From Clytia hemisphaerica (Eukaryota; Cnidaria; Hydrozoa; Leptothecata; Clytiidae), in NCBI GenBank assembly GCA_902728285.1, contig CACVBU010000064.1, positions 721,640-785,639 on the forward strand: DNA of 64,000 nt, read 5' to 3'. A model generated the notes under the pieces. It worked only from the letters and a program-made list of their open reading frames with translations. It ran no database searches and was not told the DNA's origin. This document shows, piece after piece, positions 33,333 through 45,900 of the stretch; positions within the stretch are counted from its first letter, which is position 1, and every line of letters begins with the position of its first letter. The position numbers and the translations under genes were made by a program.

Positions 33333-34240
33333 CCAACTTGGATCGAACGGTATGGCTCCCATCTATAGATATGATGCAACCTACACCCATTAGTGACCTT
33401 TTACAAAAGAAATGAAGTTCATAGCTCCTTCCAATTTTTCAGTTAGTCGAGGAACGTGTCCCTAACTGACTTTAACCAAAATGTGAAAAAGTGAAATTCG
33501 GGCTTTCTGGCCAACTTGGATCGAACGGTATGGCTCCCATTTATAGATATGATGCAACTTACACCCATTAGTGACCTTTTACAAAAGAAATGAAGTTCAT
33601 AGCTCCTTCCAATTTTTCAGTTAGTCGAGGAACGTGTCCCTAACTGACTTTAACCAAAATGTGAAAAAGTGAAATTCGGGCTTTCTGGCCAACTTGGATC
33701 GAACGGTATGGCTCCCATCTATAGATATGATGCAACCTACATCCATTAGTGACCTTTTACAAAAGAAATGAAGTTCATAACTCCTTCCAATTTTTCAGTT
33801 AGTCGAGGAACGTGTCCCTAACTGACTTTAACCAAAATGTGAAAAAGTGAAATTCGGGCTTTCTGGCCAACTTGGATCGAACGGTATGGCTCCCATTTAT
33901 AGATATGATGCAACCTACACCCATTAGTGACCTTTTACAAAAGAAATGAAGTTCATAGCTCCTTCCAATTTTTCAGTTAGTCGAGGAACGTGCCCCTGAC
34001 TGACTTTAACCAAAATGTGAAAAAGAGAAATTCGGGCTTTCTGGCCAACTTGGATCGAACGGTATGGCTCCCATTTATAGATATGATGCAACCTACACCC
34101 ATTAGTGACCTTTTACAAAAGAAATGAAGTTCATAGCTCCTTCCAATTTTTCAGTTAGTCGAGGAACGTGTCCCTAACTGACTTTAACCAAAATGTGAAA
34201 AAGTGAAATTCGGGCTTTCTGGCCAACTTGGATCGAACAG
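33333..34240 (+). repeat. Left array: five 178-bp units plus a partial sixth
   Basis: CCAACTTGGATCGAAC recurs at 33333, 33511, 33689, 33867, 34045 and 34223, exactly 178 bp apart. Units differ by only a few bases. The same unit in inverted orientation forms the right array. Confidence 0.95.
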
Positions 34241-34449
34241 TATGGCTCCCATTATCTCATATTTTACATGTCGTCAACCGTCAAACATTGATCTCAAACA
34301 TGTATTGTCACAATGCTTGAAGAGCAATCAATGTTTAATGGCTGGCTACCAGCTTTACAACTTTGTGAAAATTGAATGTTTCAAATTTTTTTTCTCGTTC
34401 AAAAAATACATCAATTGGCACTAATCAACTAAGTTATGCTTCCTATATA

Positions 34450-36130
34450 CAAACGCTCTTATGGGCCATTATTTTATTCATATTACGTCACTTCACACTA
34501 TTTTTGGACTGGGTACTGCAATTTTCTTAAAACAAGTCAAGTCACAGATTGCAGCCCCTCTCTCTCTAATCTTGAGAAATATACTCGACAAAGGCTACAC
34601 ACCTCAACTTTTGAAAACCAGTTTCATCACACCCATCTTTGAAAAAGGCAACCAAGGCCTACCTGAAAACTATCGACCTGTAGCATTAACTTCGCAAGTA
34701 ACTAAGATTTTCGAGAAGATTGTCAGAAAACGGCTACAAAATCACATAGAAGAAAACAACCTCTTTAACGATAATCAACATGGATTCAGGTCTGGAAGAT
34801 CATGTCTTAGCCAACTTCTTTCGCACACAGAACGACTCATCCATCACATTGAAAAAGGACGTAACGTTGACGTTATTTACCTTGACTTCAGCAAGGCATT
34901 TGACCGTGTAGATCATACAATCTTACTCCATAAAATCGGGAGAAATGGTATATCTGGCAAATTACTGCAATGGATCAGATCTTTCCTTACCGGTAGGACC
35001 CAACAAGTATCTGTTGACTACATCCTCTCCAAAAAAGCAGAAGTCATTTCTGGCGTCCCCAAAGGATCTGTTTTTGGTCCACTTCTCTTCCTGATAATGA
35101 TCCAAGATATTGACACTAACATCCTACATTCATTTCTATCTTCATTTGCTGACGATACACGTTTAATGAAGGAGATCTCTAACCCCTCTAATAACACTGA
35201 TGTTCAATTTCTACAAAACGACCTTGATGTGGTGTATCAATAGACATCATTAAACAACATGCAGCTCAATGGCTTGAAGTTTGAACATCTTAAATACGGA
35301 AAAAATGAAGAGCTAAAAGAACACTCAAGTTACCTCTCAGATACTGGCTCTCCTATCGAAACCAAGATGGACGTGAAGGATTTAGGAGTCACTCTGGATG
35401 TGAGCATGACATACAGCAAACACATCACAAACCAGATCATGAAAGTCAAAAGTATCATTGCTTGGATCCATCAAACGTTCAAAACAAGAGATTGTCAAGT
35501 AATGCTAACTCTTTGGAAGTCACTGGTACTACCACACATTGACTATTGCTCCTAGCTGTGGTTACCTTCAAAAGGATATCTGATCCAACAACTGGAATCA
35601 CTTCAAAAATCTTACCTGAATGGAATCCCTACTCTTCAACATCTCAACTATTGGAAGAAGCTCAAAGAACTTAAACTATACAGCCTGGAGTGGCGCAGAG
35701 AAAGATACAGGATTATCTACACCTGGAGCATCCTAGAACAGCTTGTACCAAATTTTAACTATGCTGAAAACAAAGGTGGCATCTTCAGTTACGATAACCA
35801 GAGACTGGGTAGAAAATGTTATCTAAAAGAGATGAACATAAGGCAAAAAACATATGGAGAGACTCCCTGTCAGAAGAAGGTCCCAGACTATTTAATGCCC
35901 TCCCACAATCCATCCGTAACCTCAAAAACTTCTCCAAAACTAATTTTAAACATCAATTGGACCATTTTCTCAATTCACTACCGGACGAGCCGATGCTGCC
36001 GAATTACCCTCCTCTTAGGAGAGCTGATTCAAATAGCATCAAAGTTATGGTCCATCGTCGGATTTCTCAAATTGAATGATTGTTGAGACGAACAAAGAAG
36101 CCTTCAAAAAATATCAAAAAGTAAGTAAGA
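34450..36130 (+). pseudogene. Reverse transcriptase fragment of an L2/CR1-like retrotransposon
   Basis: Reads NYRPVALTSQVTKIFE, GFRSGRSC, LDFSKAFDRVDH (A), SGVPKGSVFGPLLF (B) and FADDTRL (C), then thumb and C-terminal sequence (LPHIDYCS, WRRERYRIIYTW, FNALPQSIRNL). There is no endonuclease, so it is 5'-truncated. In-frame stops at 35241 and 35553 and a shift near 35815 disable it. The variant GVPKG (K for Q) in motif B and FGPLL are odd and may be decay. It lies between the arms of the foldback element. Confidence 0.8.
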
Positions 36131-36227
36131 TACGCAGAGTAGGGACCTAGGAAAGCCGCGATCTATGCACCATTTGATAGCAACAAAAGTGGCCAAATTC
36201 TGGTTGAAATTACTTTATAGATTGTAA

Positions 36228-36474
36228 AAGGGATGAATTCGTTTTTCGAAAGGCTTCACATAAGCTGTTCCAGTTGGCAGAAGATTTGAAATGCAGAAGC
36301 TTTACGATATTAGTCATTGAGTTCAAAGGAATAAAGAAGAAAACGGTTACAGAGCAGTATTTAAATTCTTTAAAACAAAAGAACTTTTCTAACTTGAGAC
36401 TGGTCCATTTTAACGGGGACCGAACAAAACTTGGTGCCGTATACGGAAATTTTAAAAAGCTTGTGAAATGAATA
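36228..36474 (+). other. Unassigned ORF or exon of about 80 codons
   Basis: An open frame follows an acceptor-like ACTTTATAG and reads basic sequence ending FNGDRTKLGAVYGNFKKLVK before a TGA. It matches nothing I recognise. It could be an exon of a gene carried by the foldback element, or chance. Confidence 0.2.
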
Positions 36475-36550
36475 TTATCAAACTCAAAAGAAAAATTTCA
36501 AATGATTACATTTATAATTTTTGTGTACTTTCACTGTTAAATTAGTATAT

Positions 36551-36696
36551 GTAGTCACATGATAACGAGTGCAATTCGAGAATAATTGCACGAGTGATTT
36601 TTTTGTTATTAATTTTCCGAATGAAAGGACGAGGAAAATTCAAAACAAAAAAATCACGAGGGCAATTTCGAATTGTACGAGTTATCATGTGATTAC
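36551..36696. repeat. Long hairpin (arms about 65 bp)
   Basis: GTAGTCACATGATAACGAG at the left pairs with the right arm ending GTTATCATGTGATTAC. The arms meet around a short GAAAGGAC centre. Pairing is imperfect but extends over most of the region. Confidence 0.65.
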
Positions 36697-38672
36697 GAGC
36701 TAATCGCACAATCGGTTTCACTGCTTTTTCGCCGTTAGGAAAGTAAATTACACTGAAAGTTTTATATTTTTCTCTTCGATGAAAAAAAAAATGTAAGAAA
36801 AAACATTAAAATCAATTTTGTAAACATTGGCGCTGCATTGAAGAGTGTGGTTAACCATGAGAGGTATTTTTCGGCCAATCATCGATTCTACTTTTCAAAT
36901 TTTTACTCTCAGCCTTTCAGCTTCTCAAACCAGCTGTTCAGCTTATATTTATTCCCAATAGCATTAACTCAGGCATTAACTTGATTTAGAACACAGTTAT
37001 TCAATTTAACGATTAATTGCTCTCTACAGGAAGCGATTAACGATTATAAATAACTCATCGTGCGATTATGGTCGAAATTGCTAATAATAAGCGCATTTAA
37101 TGGGATAATCTTTTGCAAGGTTTGAATTTCACGGTTGCGGGTGGCACCATCTGGAGACAATATCCTTCTGCTTTTGTGTCTTGTTTCTACTAAAACTAGC
37201 CTGCACTAAACCCATACAGCGAACGATTGTTCCTAAAAACATCAAAAACGAGGTTTCTGGTGATGAAGTCACTTTTTATCTTGGGCAACTTCAAAGAGAA
37301 TTAAGGTTGCCTCGAATTCATTCATTTGTTACACTTTATATCTAAGAGATTTTCTCAAGGACGTGATTTCGCTAATCAGACCTTCAAAAACTATCATTGA
37401 AGTTATTTAGCAGATGATAAAGAATTAAATCGGAAAATCCGTGAAATTTAATCCGCGAAAAAGTTAATCCCGCTACACGCACCTTCTTTTTAAAGGCTGT
37501 AAATATTTACCTTTAAAATGTAGGATGCTCAAGGCGTGTAACGCATTGGGTCTGTAATTTCCCATTTAAAATTGAAAAAGCCAAAATGCATTTACCATTT
37601 TTCCGGTAATGTAAGTGTAATGAAGCAATAAAACTTGTTTCATATTGAAAATTCAATCAAATCCGTGAAATGGTGCTATGAATTTATAGACTTGATTTGG
37701 AGTGAAGAAACTTCTTTTAAGGGCACTGACCATAGTGAATTTTTCATAATTGCCGTGTTTAAAATGTGTTTTCTGACTGATGTAACCAACAAAACTATGG
37801 CATGTTAAACATTTTCTGTTAGACAAACTATTCCTGAATCTGAAAATTTAAAAATTGCATTGAAAAAATTTGATGAAGAAGAAAATGAAGACTTTTGCGA
37901 GGAAGAGTATTTCAACTTTGAAGAGCTTAGTTTCGGCGAAGATAAAACATTTTGAAAAATTTTTCGCAGTACATAGTGTATCTTTTACCGAAAAATAAAA
38001 ATTTTTGCGGAAAATTTTTGTAAACGCTTCTTTGTCTCGAAATCTTCAAAATAGTGGTTTTTCATCAATTTTTCATCTGGATTTTGCTTAAAAAAACAGT
38101 CATAACTTTTGACACATCTTTTTAGAAAAATTTTCCGCAAAATTTAAAATAGTTCAATTCTTTTGCGGACAGTGTAAAGAAATTTTGAAACAAAAAAGTT
38201 AATTACCCATTAAAACTATAAGCACTTTTGTAAAAGAGGGTGATGCAACATATTATTAACATCTTTTTAAAGTTCATAACGTCATTTTTGCAATTAAATT
38301 CTTAATTACTCTTAAGGGATTCGATTAAAAAGCAATTCTTTGTTAAAAGTGTTAAGGAACTTGAAATATAACTTTTATGCTCAAATACCAAAATCAATTT
38401 TTGGACTATGGTCAGAGCCCTTAACCGTGGTCACATGCCTGATACAAAAAACTCGAAATCATCGCGCCCGAGAAACCAAAACATCCTACCTTACGGGAGT
38501 TGAGTGCCTTTGAAATCAATGGTAATAAGAATTTCGGAAAAAAATTAAAAAGTTTTAGTCTTCAATTTCAAATTCCTTTATAGTTTGAAACGTCATAAAA
38601 ACTGAAAAACAACTTTCCAATGAAGTGTTAATCTTATCCAAAAAAAATCCATTTTTTTTTCTTTTCGATATT
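36697..38672. other. Unique interior of foldback element, no recognised gene
   Basis: AT-rich. An acidic 43-codon frame with an acceptor-like TTTTCTGTTAG upstream lies at 37823-37955 (DEEENEDFCEEEYFNFEEL). It could be a terminal exon but has no known relative. The rest holds no structure I can name. Confidence 0.35.
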
Positions 38673-39531
38673 TTGGTTAAAGTCAGTTAGGGACACGTTC
38701 CTCGACTAACTGAAAAATTGGAAGCAGCTATGAACTTCATTTTTTTTGTAAAAGGTCACTAATGGGTGTAGGTTGCGTCCTTTCTATAAATGGGAGCCAT
38801 ACCGTTCGATCCAAGTTGGCCAGAAAGCCCGAATTTCACTTTTTCACATTTTGGTTAAAGTCAGTTAGGGACACGTTCCTCGACTAACTGAAAAGTTGGA
38901 AGGAGCTATGAACTTCATTTTTTTTGTAAAAGGTCACTAATGGGTGTAGGTTGCATCATATCTATAAATGAGAGCCATACTGTTCGATCCAAGTTAGCGT
39001 GAAAGCCCGAATTTCACTTTTTCACATTTTGGTTAAAGTCAGTTAGGGACACGTTCCTCGACTAACTGAAAAATTGGAAGGAGCTATGAACTTCATTTTT
39101 TTAGTAAAAGGTCACTAATGGGTGTAGGTTGCATCATATCTATAAATGAGAGCCATACCGTTCGATCCAAGTTGGCCAGAAAGCCCGAATTTCTCTTTTT
39201 CACATTTTGGTTAAAGTCAGTTAGGGACACGTTCCTCGACTAACTGAAAAATTGGAAGGAGCTATGAACTTCATTTCTTTTGTAAAAGGTCACTAATGGG
39301 TGTAAGTTGCATCATATCTATAAATGGGAGCCATACCGTTCGATCCAAGTTGGCCAGAAAGCCCGAATTTCACTTTTTCACATTTTGGTTAAAGTCAGTT
39401 AGGGACACGTTCCTCGACTAACTGAAAAATTGGAAGGAGCTATGAACTTCATTTCTTTTGTAAAAGGTCACTAATGGGTGTAGGTTGCATCATATCTATA
39501 AATGGGAGCCATACCGTTCGATCCAAGTTGG
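38673..39531 (-). repeat. Right array: about 4.8 inverted 178-bp units
   Basis: CCAAGTTGG-type points recur at 38811, 38989, 39167, 39345 and 39523, 178 bp apart, in inverse orientation to the left array. Confidence 0.95.
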
Positions 39532-39644
39532 CTAGAACACTTTTTATAACCACTTTCGATTTGAATCTGATTCGCGTTGACGCTGACGCTGACGCTGACG
39601 CTGCGAAACTGACGCTGCGAAACTGACGCTGGCTTCATTTTGGT

Positions 39645-41125
39645 CAGCGAAAAGACTTAGTAAATTTCTGATCTCTTGAAAACGAAAGTGAAAGTGGTCA
39701 CGTGACTTATTCAAAGTAGCATATTACCTTCTTTTGTTTAACATTCTTTTGTTTTACTATTCTTTTGTTTTACACTCTTTTGTTTTACACTCTTATGTTT
39801 TACATTCTTATGTTGATAGTAGACATATTTAGTTAAGGTACTTTATCTTTAACTTTTATAAATGTACATAGTTTCAGCTTTTATTTTGTGCATAGTCCAA
39901 ATCGAAAGTGAAAGTTGATTGCAAATTGTCAAAAAATGTGCTCTCGGAGAAAAGACTTAGTAAATTTCTGATCTCTTGAAAACGAAAGTGAAAGTGATCA
40001 CGTGACTTATTTAAAGAAGCATATTACCTTCTTTTGTTTAACATTCCTTTGTTTTACATTCTTCTGTTCATATATTAGGATATTTTATCATGAAATTTTT
40101 AAACGTACATATTTATAGGTTTTATCTTGTACATAGTTTATGAAAAAATGAAAAATGACCTTTCTGTTCTTTTCTGCACCCTCCAAAAAGGGCCTCTCAG
40201 CCCAAAGACTTAGTAGTTTTCAGTAATGGTCACGTGACTTATTTTGGAGAAATCTACTTCTGACCATATATTTCATGTTCGTTTCTTTTTTTCTTCTACA
40301 GAAAATAATAAAAATGAATCAAGAGCAGCAAGAATTAGACCAAGACCAGGTCACCTTATTCCTGGGTGACCTAGAGGAGGTGGGGCTTGATGTAATGTCC
40401 TGTAAAAAATACTGTTTGGTGCTGTTTGTGGTGTTTTTTGTTCTGGTTGTGGTTGTGTTGATTTGGTTTTTGTCATAAATGTTTGGTTTCGTTTGGTTTC
40501 GTTTTGGTTCGTTTGTTCTGGTTTGCTGATGTTTTTTATATTTTTATAGCTTTTAAATCACCTATAAGGGCCTATAAGGTATATTTTTGTACATTTTTGT
40601 ACATTTTTGTATTGTTTGTTTATATTTAACAGGAAGATATCCTCTAAACTCATCTGAAATTAGACATTTAAATTCAGTTTGGAAAGGTCAGAAAATAAGC
40701 TGTCAGTGAAAAGACTTAGTAAATTTTAGAGAAAACGAAAGTGAAAGTGAATTTGAAAGTGTCAAAAAGCATGCTCTCGGCCAAAAGACTTAGTAAATTT
40801 TAGAATGGTCACGTGACCTTTTTTGATCACGTGACCTCTTTTGAACACTGTATTTCTCTCTATTTTCCTATTTTCTAGATCTTTCGACCAACAACAACAA
40901 CAACAAAAATACCCCCTGCTAGGTAGTTTAAGCTGAGTTCAATTCTCAGCCAGGGGAATTGCTAAATGCACTCGTTTATCAATGAAAGGAAGCAAGAATT
41001 GACGAAAAAGGACAAGAACAACATATTTAAAGGTATCTTATAGGGATTGAAACGTCAAAAAAAGAGCTCTCAGCCGAAAGACTAATTTTCGGAGAAAACG
41101 AAAGTGAAAGTGGTCACGTGACTTG
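39645..41125 (+). promoter_or_regulatory. Dispersed repeats with IRF-like and E-box motifs
   Basis: The stretch GAAAACGAAAGTGAAAGTG, which fits the interferon-regulatory-factor consensus (GAAAnnGAAA), occurs at 39678, 39978, 40731 and 41094. The palindrome GTCACGTGAC or ATCACGTGAC (E-box) occurs at 39697, 39997, 40229, 40808, 40826 and 41113, often one base after the IRF-like motif. Both sit in partial copies of one repeat that also contains CTCTCGG-AAAAGACTTAGTAAA. Binding by host factors is an inference. Confidence 0.5.
40314..40478 (+). CDS. Possible 54-residue tail-anchored microprotein
   Basis: An ATG in a fair context (AAAAATGAAT) opens 54 codons. The first 30 residues are acidic and glutamine-rich (MNQEQQELDQDQ, then GDLEEVGLD). 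After MSCKK a strongly hydrophobic segment (about residues 33-53, ending LVVVVLIWFL) runs to the stop, as in tail-anchored membrane proteins. A good splice acceptor (TTTTTTTCTTCTACAG) ends at 40301, 12 nt before the ATG, so it may be the coding exon of a spliced gene. The flanking repeats carry IRF-like and E-box sites. No family is recognised and it could still be chance. Confidence 0.4.
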   Translation: MNQEQQELDQDQVTLFLGDLEEVGLDVMSCKKYCLVLFVVFFVLVVVVLIWFLS

Positions 41126-41654
41126 CAAAAAGTGCTCAAATAGGAAGAAAGAGGCAAATTGTAAGACATTACTTGAAATTGAACAAATATATGCGAAATA
41201 TCAGCTGATAATGGGCTGATTTTTTAAATCTCGGCAGCTACCATTATGCGCGCTTTCGGGAAAGTTGAGACTTTTTTCAGCCAATCACATTCCCTTGTTG
41301 TCCTAATTTCCTAACTTCCTAATTTTCGGCAACCAAACTATAAAATGTTTTGAATTTTTTACGTTATATTTCACATTATAAAGCGGTGGGAGGACCTTTA
41401 ACCTCCGAAGGTCGGCGTGACGGATGCCTTGGTCGGAGATAATGTTTCCTCCAGAATAAACAGCCACTGGGGGTTTTACGCTACATGCTTCGTCACAGTA
41501 CAGTAATTATTATCAAGTTCTACGTAATTATACACATATTTTCATTTGATGAATTTGAACATGTAAAATTATTTCAACAATACAAGTATATCACTTTAGA
41601 GGATATTAACAATAACCATGCATTCTAAAAAAGTATGTTTTATTATTATTAGCT
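41126..41654. other. Intergenic, nothing recognised
   Basis: AT-rich with a GC-rich patch at 41385-41500. No repeat or gene was identified. Confidence 0.45.
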
Positions 41655-41659
41655 AGCGT

Positions 41660-41945
41660 TGTAAACAATTACTTAATCACCAGCATCATTTGGAGGATAG
41701 TTATCTTTATTATACGTCCCTCGAGGGACGTCACATTTTATTGTCCTTCGGGAATCAAACTTTGATTTATAAACAGCATATTGAAACGTAGCTAATTTGA
41801 TACTCGTCACTGTTATTTATGAAGACTTATGAGAGGAACATAGTGTTTTGATGTGGAAAATTTGACTGATGTTTAGAAGATAGTTTTTATAAGCCGAAGG
41901 CTTTTTTACTGACTCAAATTCATGTTTGAACACAAATCCTTTACA
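41660..41945 (+). repeat. 5' LTR of BEL/Pao element
   Basis: TGTAAACAATT...CCTTTACA, 286 bp. It contains a palindromic CGTCCCTCGAGGGACG core near 41720. It should drive transcription of the element. Confidence 0.95.
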
Positions 41946-42940
41946 ATAAATAACAAGATTATCATATGGATTAAAGATCTGGTTGATTTGAGTTGATTTA
42001 TCTGGTTGACTTGTTTTTTTTATTTTGTGGTTTTTTGAATTTATTTATGGTTGTGGAATTTCTATGGTTGTGGTGTAAACTAAAGACAAAGGCAAAGACA
42101 AAGATAAAGGAAAGGCAAAGACAAAGACAAAGAATCACTACGACATTTGCTCTAAATTCTGTTGTTTTTGATTGTCTGTTACTCCGTCTGGGAAATCGAG
42201 TCTGGAATTCCGACCCCACGTGTTTGTATTCCAGAAAATTCACATTTGAGGACAACCCACGCTTGTTTCTCGAAATCATACCCAGTTCCGTAATTGTTCC
42301 GGTATCTCGTCCACGTTTCCTAGTTTGCACGCCTGTTTCCGTCCGTATCCTTACCTTACCGGGAGACTCCATATTGATCTCTAACCATATCAAATTTTTC
42401 TACTGAAAATTGAGTTATTTGAGGATAACCTACGTTTGATCCTCAAATTCTGCAATTTGGAAAAATTGTTCATTGCCATCGGAAAAACAGAAATTCAACG
42501 AAACCTACGTTTTTTGTCGAATTGACGCCCCTTTCCGTGTTTGTACCGGTAAAATTGTGAACCTTACCGTATTCTCGAGATTTCCGTATACCGCAATTGT
42601 CCGTCTGAAATTTTGAGTTTTCACCGTTTCCGCAAACTTACCTGACCGCATTCCGGAAATCCCGCTTGTTTTCAGTTTCAACTTCCAAAGTTTGAGTAAC
42701 CACTCTTTTACCGTCAAGTTCTTACCGTATTTAGGAATACCGCATTCTGCCTGTTCCCACCCCGAACGTTTGAATTTCTCGTTATCTGTAACTCCCGTTT
42801 CGTATCGTTGTTCGTCATATACCGCATTTACTGCAATCAACTTTGAAATCGCAATCTATCACGGGCTGACTTATCAATAGCTTTACGCGTCTGCATATCA
42901 AAGGTTATCGTATCAAACTGCATCTAACTATCATATCAAA
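41946..42940 (+). other. Leader between 5' LTR and ORF
   Basis: About 1 kb carrying a run of AAAGACAAAG-type repeats (42070-42135) and many TACCG/CCGTTTCC motifs (42300-42830). ORFs on both strands here have no protein-like features. A primer-binding site is expected just after 41945 but I could not assign its tRNA. Confidence 0.6.
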
Positions 42941-45900
42941 ATGTCTCAAAGCGATAGAGCCAGAGAAATTCAATTGAAAAAGGAAATCTCTCAGACAATG
43001 CGTAAACGAAACGGCGCTAAACATCGAATCACAAAAATGATTCCTGAAATCTTGGGGCTTGTAGACCAAAGGGGGAGTAGAACTGAAATCCGTTTCCTGC
43101 GAACGACTCTTGATCAAACCCTTAAAGGTGCTATCAATCATCATGAAGCGTTAATGCTTATTCTACCTGAAGGAGATTCTCGATTCGGCGATGAATGGAT
43201 CGATGAACTCGCTCTCAACGTAAATTCTTGTTTCGGAAGAATCGAACGTTACCTTGATAGCCGTAAGGATGATCCGCCATCATCGTTACTATCTTCCAAA
43301 AAGCGCGAAGATATTCAAAAATGGCGCGAAAAATCACGTGACCAGGAGGGTTCTGGCTCTGGTTCTAATCCGTCAATGAGCGACATGTGCGGTGCGTTCT
43401 CTAAACTATACGTAAATGAATCACAATTACTCGGAGAATTGCGTTCCTTACCTGACCCCGCGTCTCAAAATGAGAGTATTGAATTGCCAATAATATCGAG
43501 CGCAAGCGAAATTCAATCAGTACAAACGGTTATCAATCACACAAATACCGAAACTCGATCAATACAAAATCTAAGCGACAGCGCAAGCAATACTCACGCA
43601 ATTCAAAAACATACGGAATTTATCGAGACCACAATGCAGGATTATACTGAACCTTTCGTTACCTCAACGCATGATACAAATTTAAATACGCAAACTAACA
43701 TCAACCCTTTTGCTGTCGCCAGTACAAGCCAACACGGCGGTGCGCGCGCCCGCAACCCAATACCTACCAACACCGGATTACTAAATAGTCCCGTATCACC
43801 CATGAAAAACTTAGTCGAAACCTATTTGAATCCTAACACCGATGAATTTACTCCGAAATTACCAAGAAATCCGGGTTACCAACCAAACTTCAACGATCAA
43901 TTACAAAGTACCTACACAATACCAAATGTGTCTACCGTATATCCAACCTTAATTCTTTCCGACGATGAATTAAATCTTCCTAATCCAAACCCAACCGTTC
44001 GTTTGTCGACAACATTACTAGCTCCTCATGCAAATGTTGCTTCAAAAATGGCATTGTCTCCGCATGGCAATGTCAACCAAATGATCAAGCCTCCTCAGGC
44101 TACGTACACTCAACCGACTTTAACTCCGCATGTTACTGTTCAACAAACATTACCTCGTCAGGCTAATGTTATCTCAAAGACATTGAATCCCCTCGTGAAT
44201 GTCAAACCTTCAAAGACATTGATTCCTCAAATGAATGTCTACACTTCAACGGCATTAGATCCCTTCGTGAATGCCAACCCTTCTACGACATTGTATCCCC
44301 TCGTGAATGTCAACACTTCAACGGCATTAGATCCCTTCGTGAATGCCAACCCTTCTACGACATTGAATCCCCTCGTGAATGTCAACCCTTCGACAACATT
44401 GCCTCCTCAGATGAAAAATGTTGTCACTTCATCTTTACCAACCGAAGCTTCAAAGAGATCTCTCAAATCAGTGCAGTTTGTTGATTCAAATCGCCCGATT
44501 CAAGGCACTCATCCCATCGTGGAACGCAGATCTCTAGACCAATGGATAGATGAATTAGATCCAAATAATTTGACCATCCCAGATACCAATCATTCAAGGA
44601 ATATCCAAATGGAGTTACTCATTCAACAAAGGTTACCCAGACAGGAGTTGATAGTATTTGCAGGAGAAGCTGACAAATGGATCGAATTCGTATCAAAGTT
44701 CTATGACATAGTCCATAAGCAACCGTATCTCGATTCCTTCCAAAAGCACACTTACTTGTCACAACACCTGAAAGGCGAAGCCCTGAAATCGATTGAAGGT
44801 TTCACCAATGATGACCAAGGTTATGTCAGTTCCTTAAAGAAACTGAAGTATCTGTTTGGAAACAAGGTGGTCGTTGCTCAATCTGTGATCCAAAGGATAA
44901 CTAAACGCAAACAAGTCCACGATTCTGATCCGAAGGCTCTTGCAAACCTGTATTTCGAGATCTCGACTTGTCTAAACACACTGCTAAAGATGAACTATGT
45001 TGCTGATATCTACAGCACTGATCTACTACGTCAGACCTTGTCGAAGCTTCCTGTATACCTTCAAAGGAAATGGTCTGAATACTCATTTGTATTGCGAAGG
45101 AACCAAGAACCCAATCTGTATCATCTTGAAAAGTGGCTGCAAGATAGAGTCATGGCAGCTAGGGATCCATACCTTAACAACGACGGTTACAAAAAATTGT
45201 CAAACATGCACAACCGAACTTCTCCTGATGATGATTATCAAGAGCAGAAACGCCGTTGTTCCTTATGCAACAAAGATCATTGGTTGTATCGCTGTCCCAT
45301 CTACAAATCCAAAGGTGACACAGAAAAGGTTTCTTTCGTTAGAAAGAAAAGGTTATGCTTCAACTGTCTCAGCCCGAAACACAACGTAAAGGCTTGCAAG
45401 TCCAAAAGGCATTGCTTCATTGATGGGTGCAAGATTAGACATCATACAACCCTGCATCAAGGTCTAAAGAAAGGCCCAGATAAGCCAGACAAGTCTCATC
45501 AACCAAAGCTTAAATCTTCCGCACCAAAGGAGCAGCAGAACTCTCCAAAGGTTGACGAGGTAAAGTCTGAAGATCCTTCAATCCCACCAGCCAACTTACC
45601 TGATGGAGAGAAGATCGAAACCACCATAAATAGACTTGTAAAGGGAAGAAGTCATGTCTATCTGCAGGTTGTCCCTGTTCGGGTGAAGAATGCTCGGGGT
45701 ATGTGGGTTGATACATACGCCATGCTAGATACTGGCAGCCAATGTACCCTTATTACCAAATCACTTTGCAAGGAACTAAATCTTCAAGGAAGAAAGACCA
45801 AAATCAACTTTGGTACAATCAAAGATAGTACTATTTTACCGACAAAGCTGGTTGATCTCACCATCGCAGCTGTTGACGGCAGTTACCAGACTAAAGTTAA

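Larger units (their letters stand above)
33234..39644. mobile_element. 6.4-kb foldback element with 178-bp repeat arrays in its arms
   Basis: CAGCGAAAA is duplicated exactly at 33225-33233 and 39645-39653. The ends begin ACCAAAATGAAGCCAGCGTC and are inverted copies, continuing through a GCGTCA hexamer repeat into arrays of a 178-bp unit (left 33333-34240, right 38673-39531). The arms are about 1 kb each. A 9-bp duplication with long inverted ends is typical of Mutator-like elements. No transposase was recognised inside; the interior holds a dead retrotransposon fragment, a hairpin and unassigned short ORFs. An uninterrupted copy of the target repeat at 39900-40010 serves as the empty site. 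Confidence 0.85.

Noticed and set aside
33333-34240. 178-bp array as centromeric satellite
   Set aside because: It is confined to the arms of one bounded element with target duplications and is present in inverted orientation at the other end.
41993-42406. 137-codon ORF in the BEL leader and its opposite-strand partner
   Set aside because: Both strands are open over the same low-complexity leader, no domain is visible, and the real gag-pol starts at 42941.
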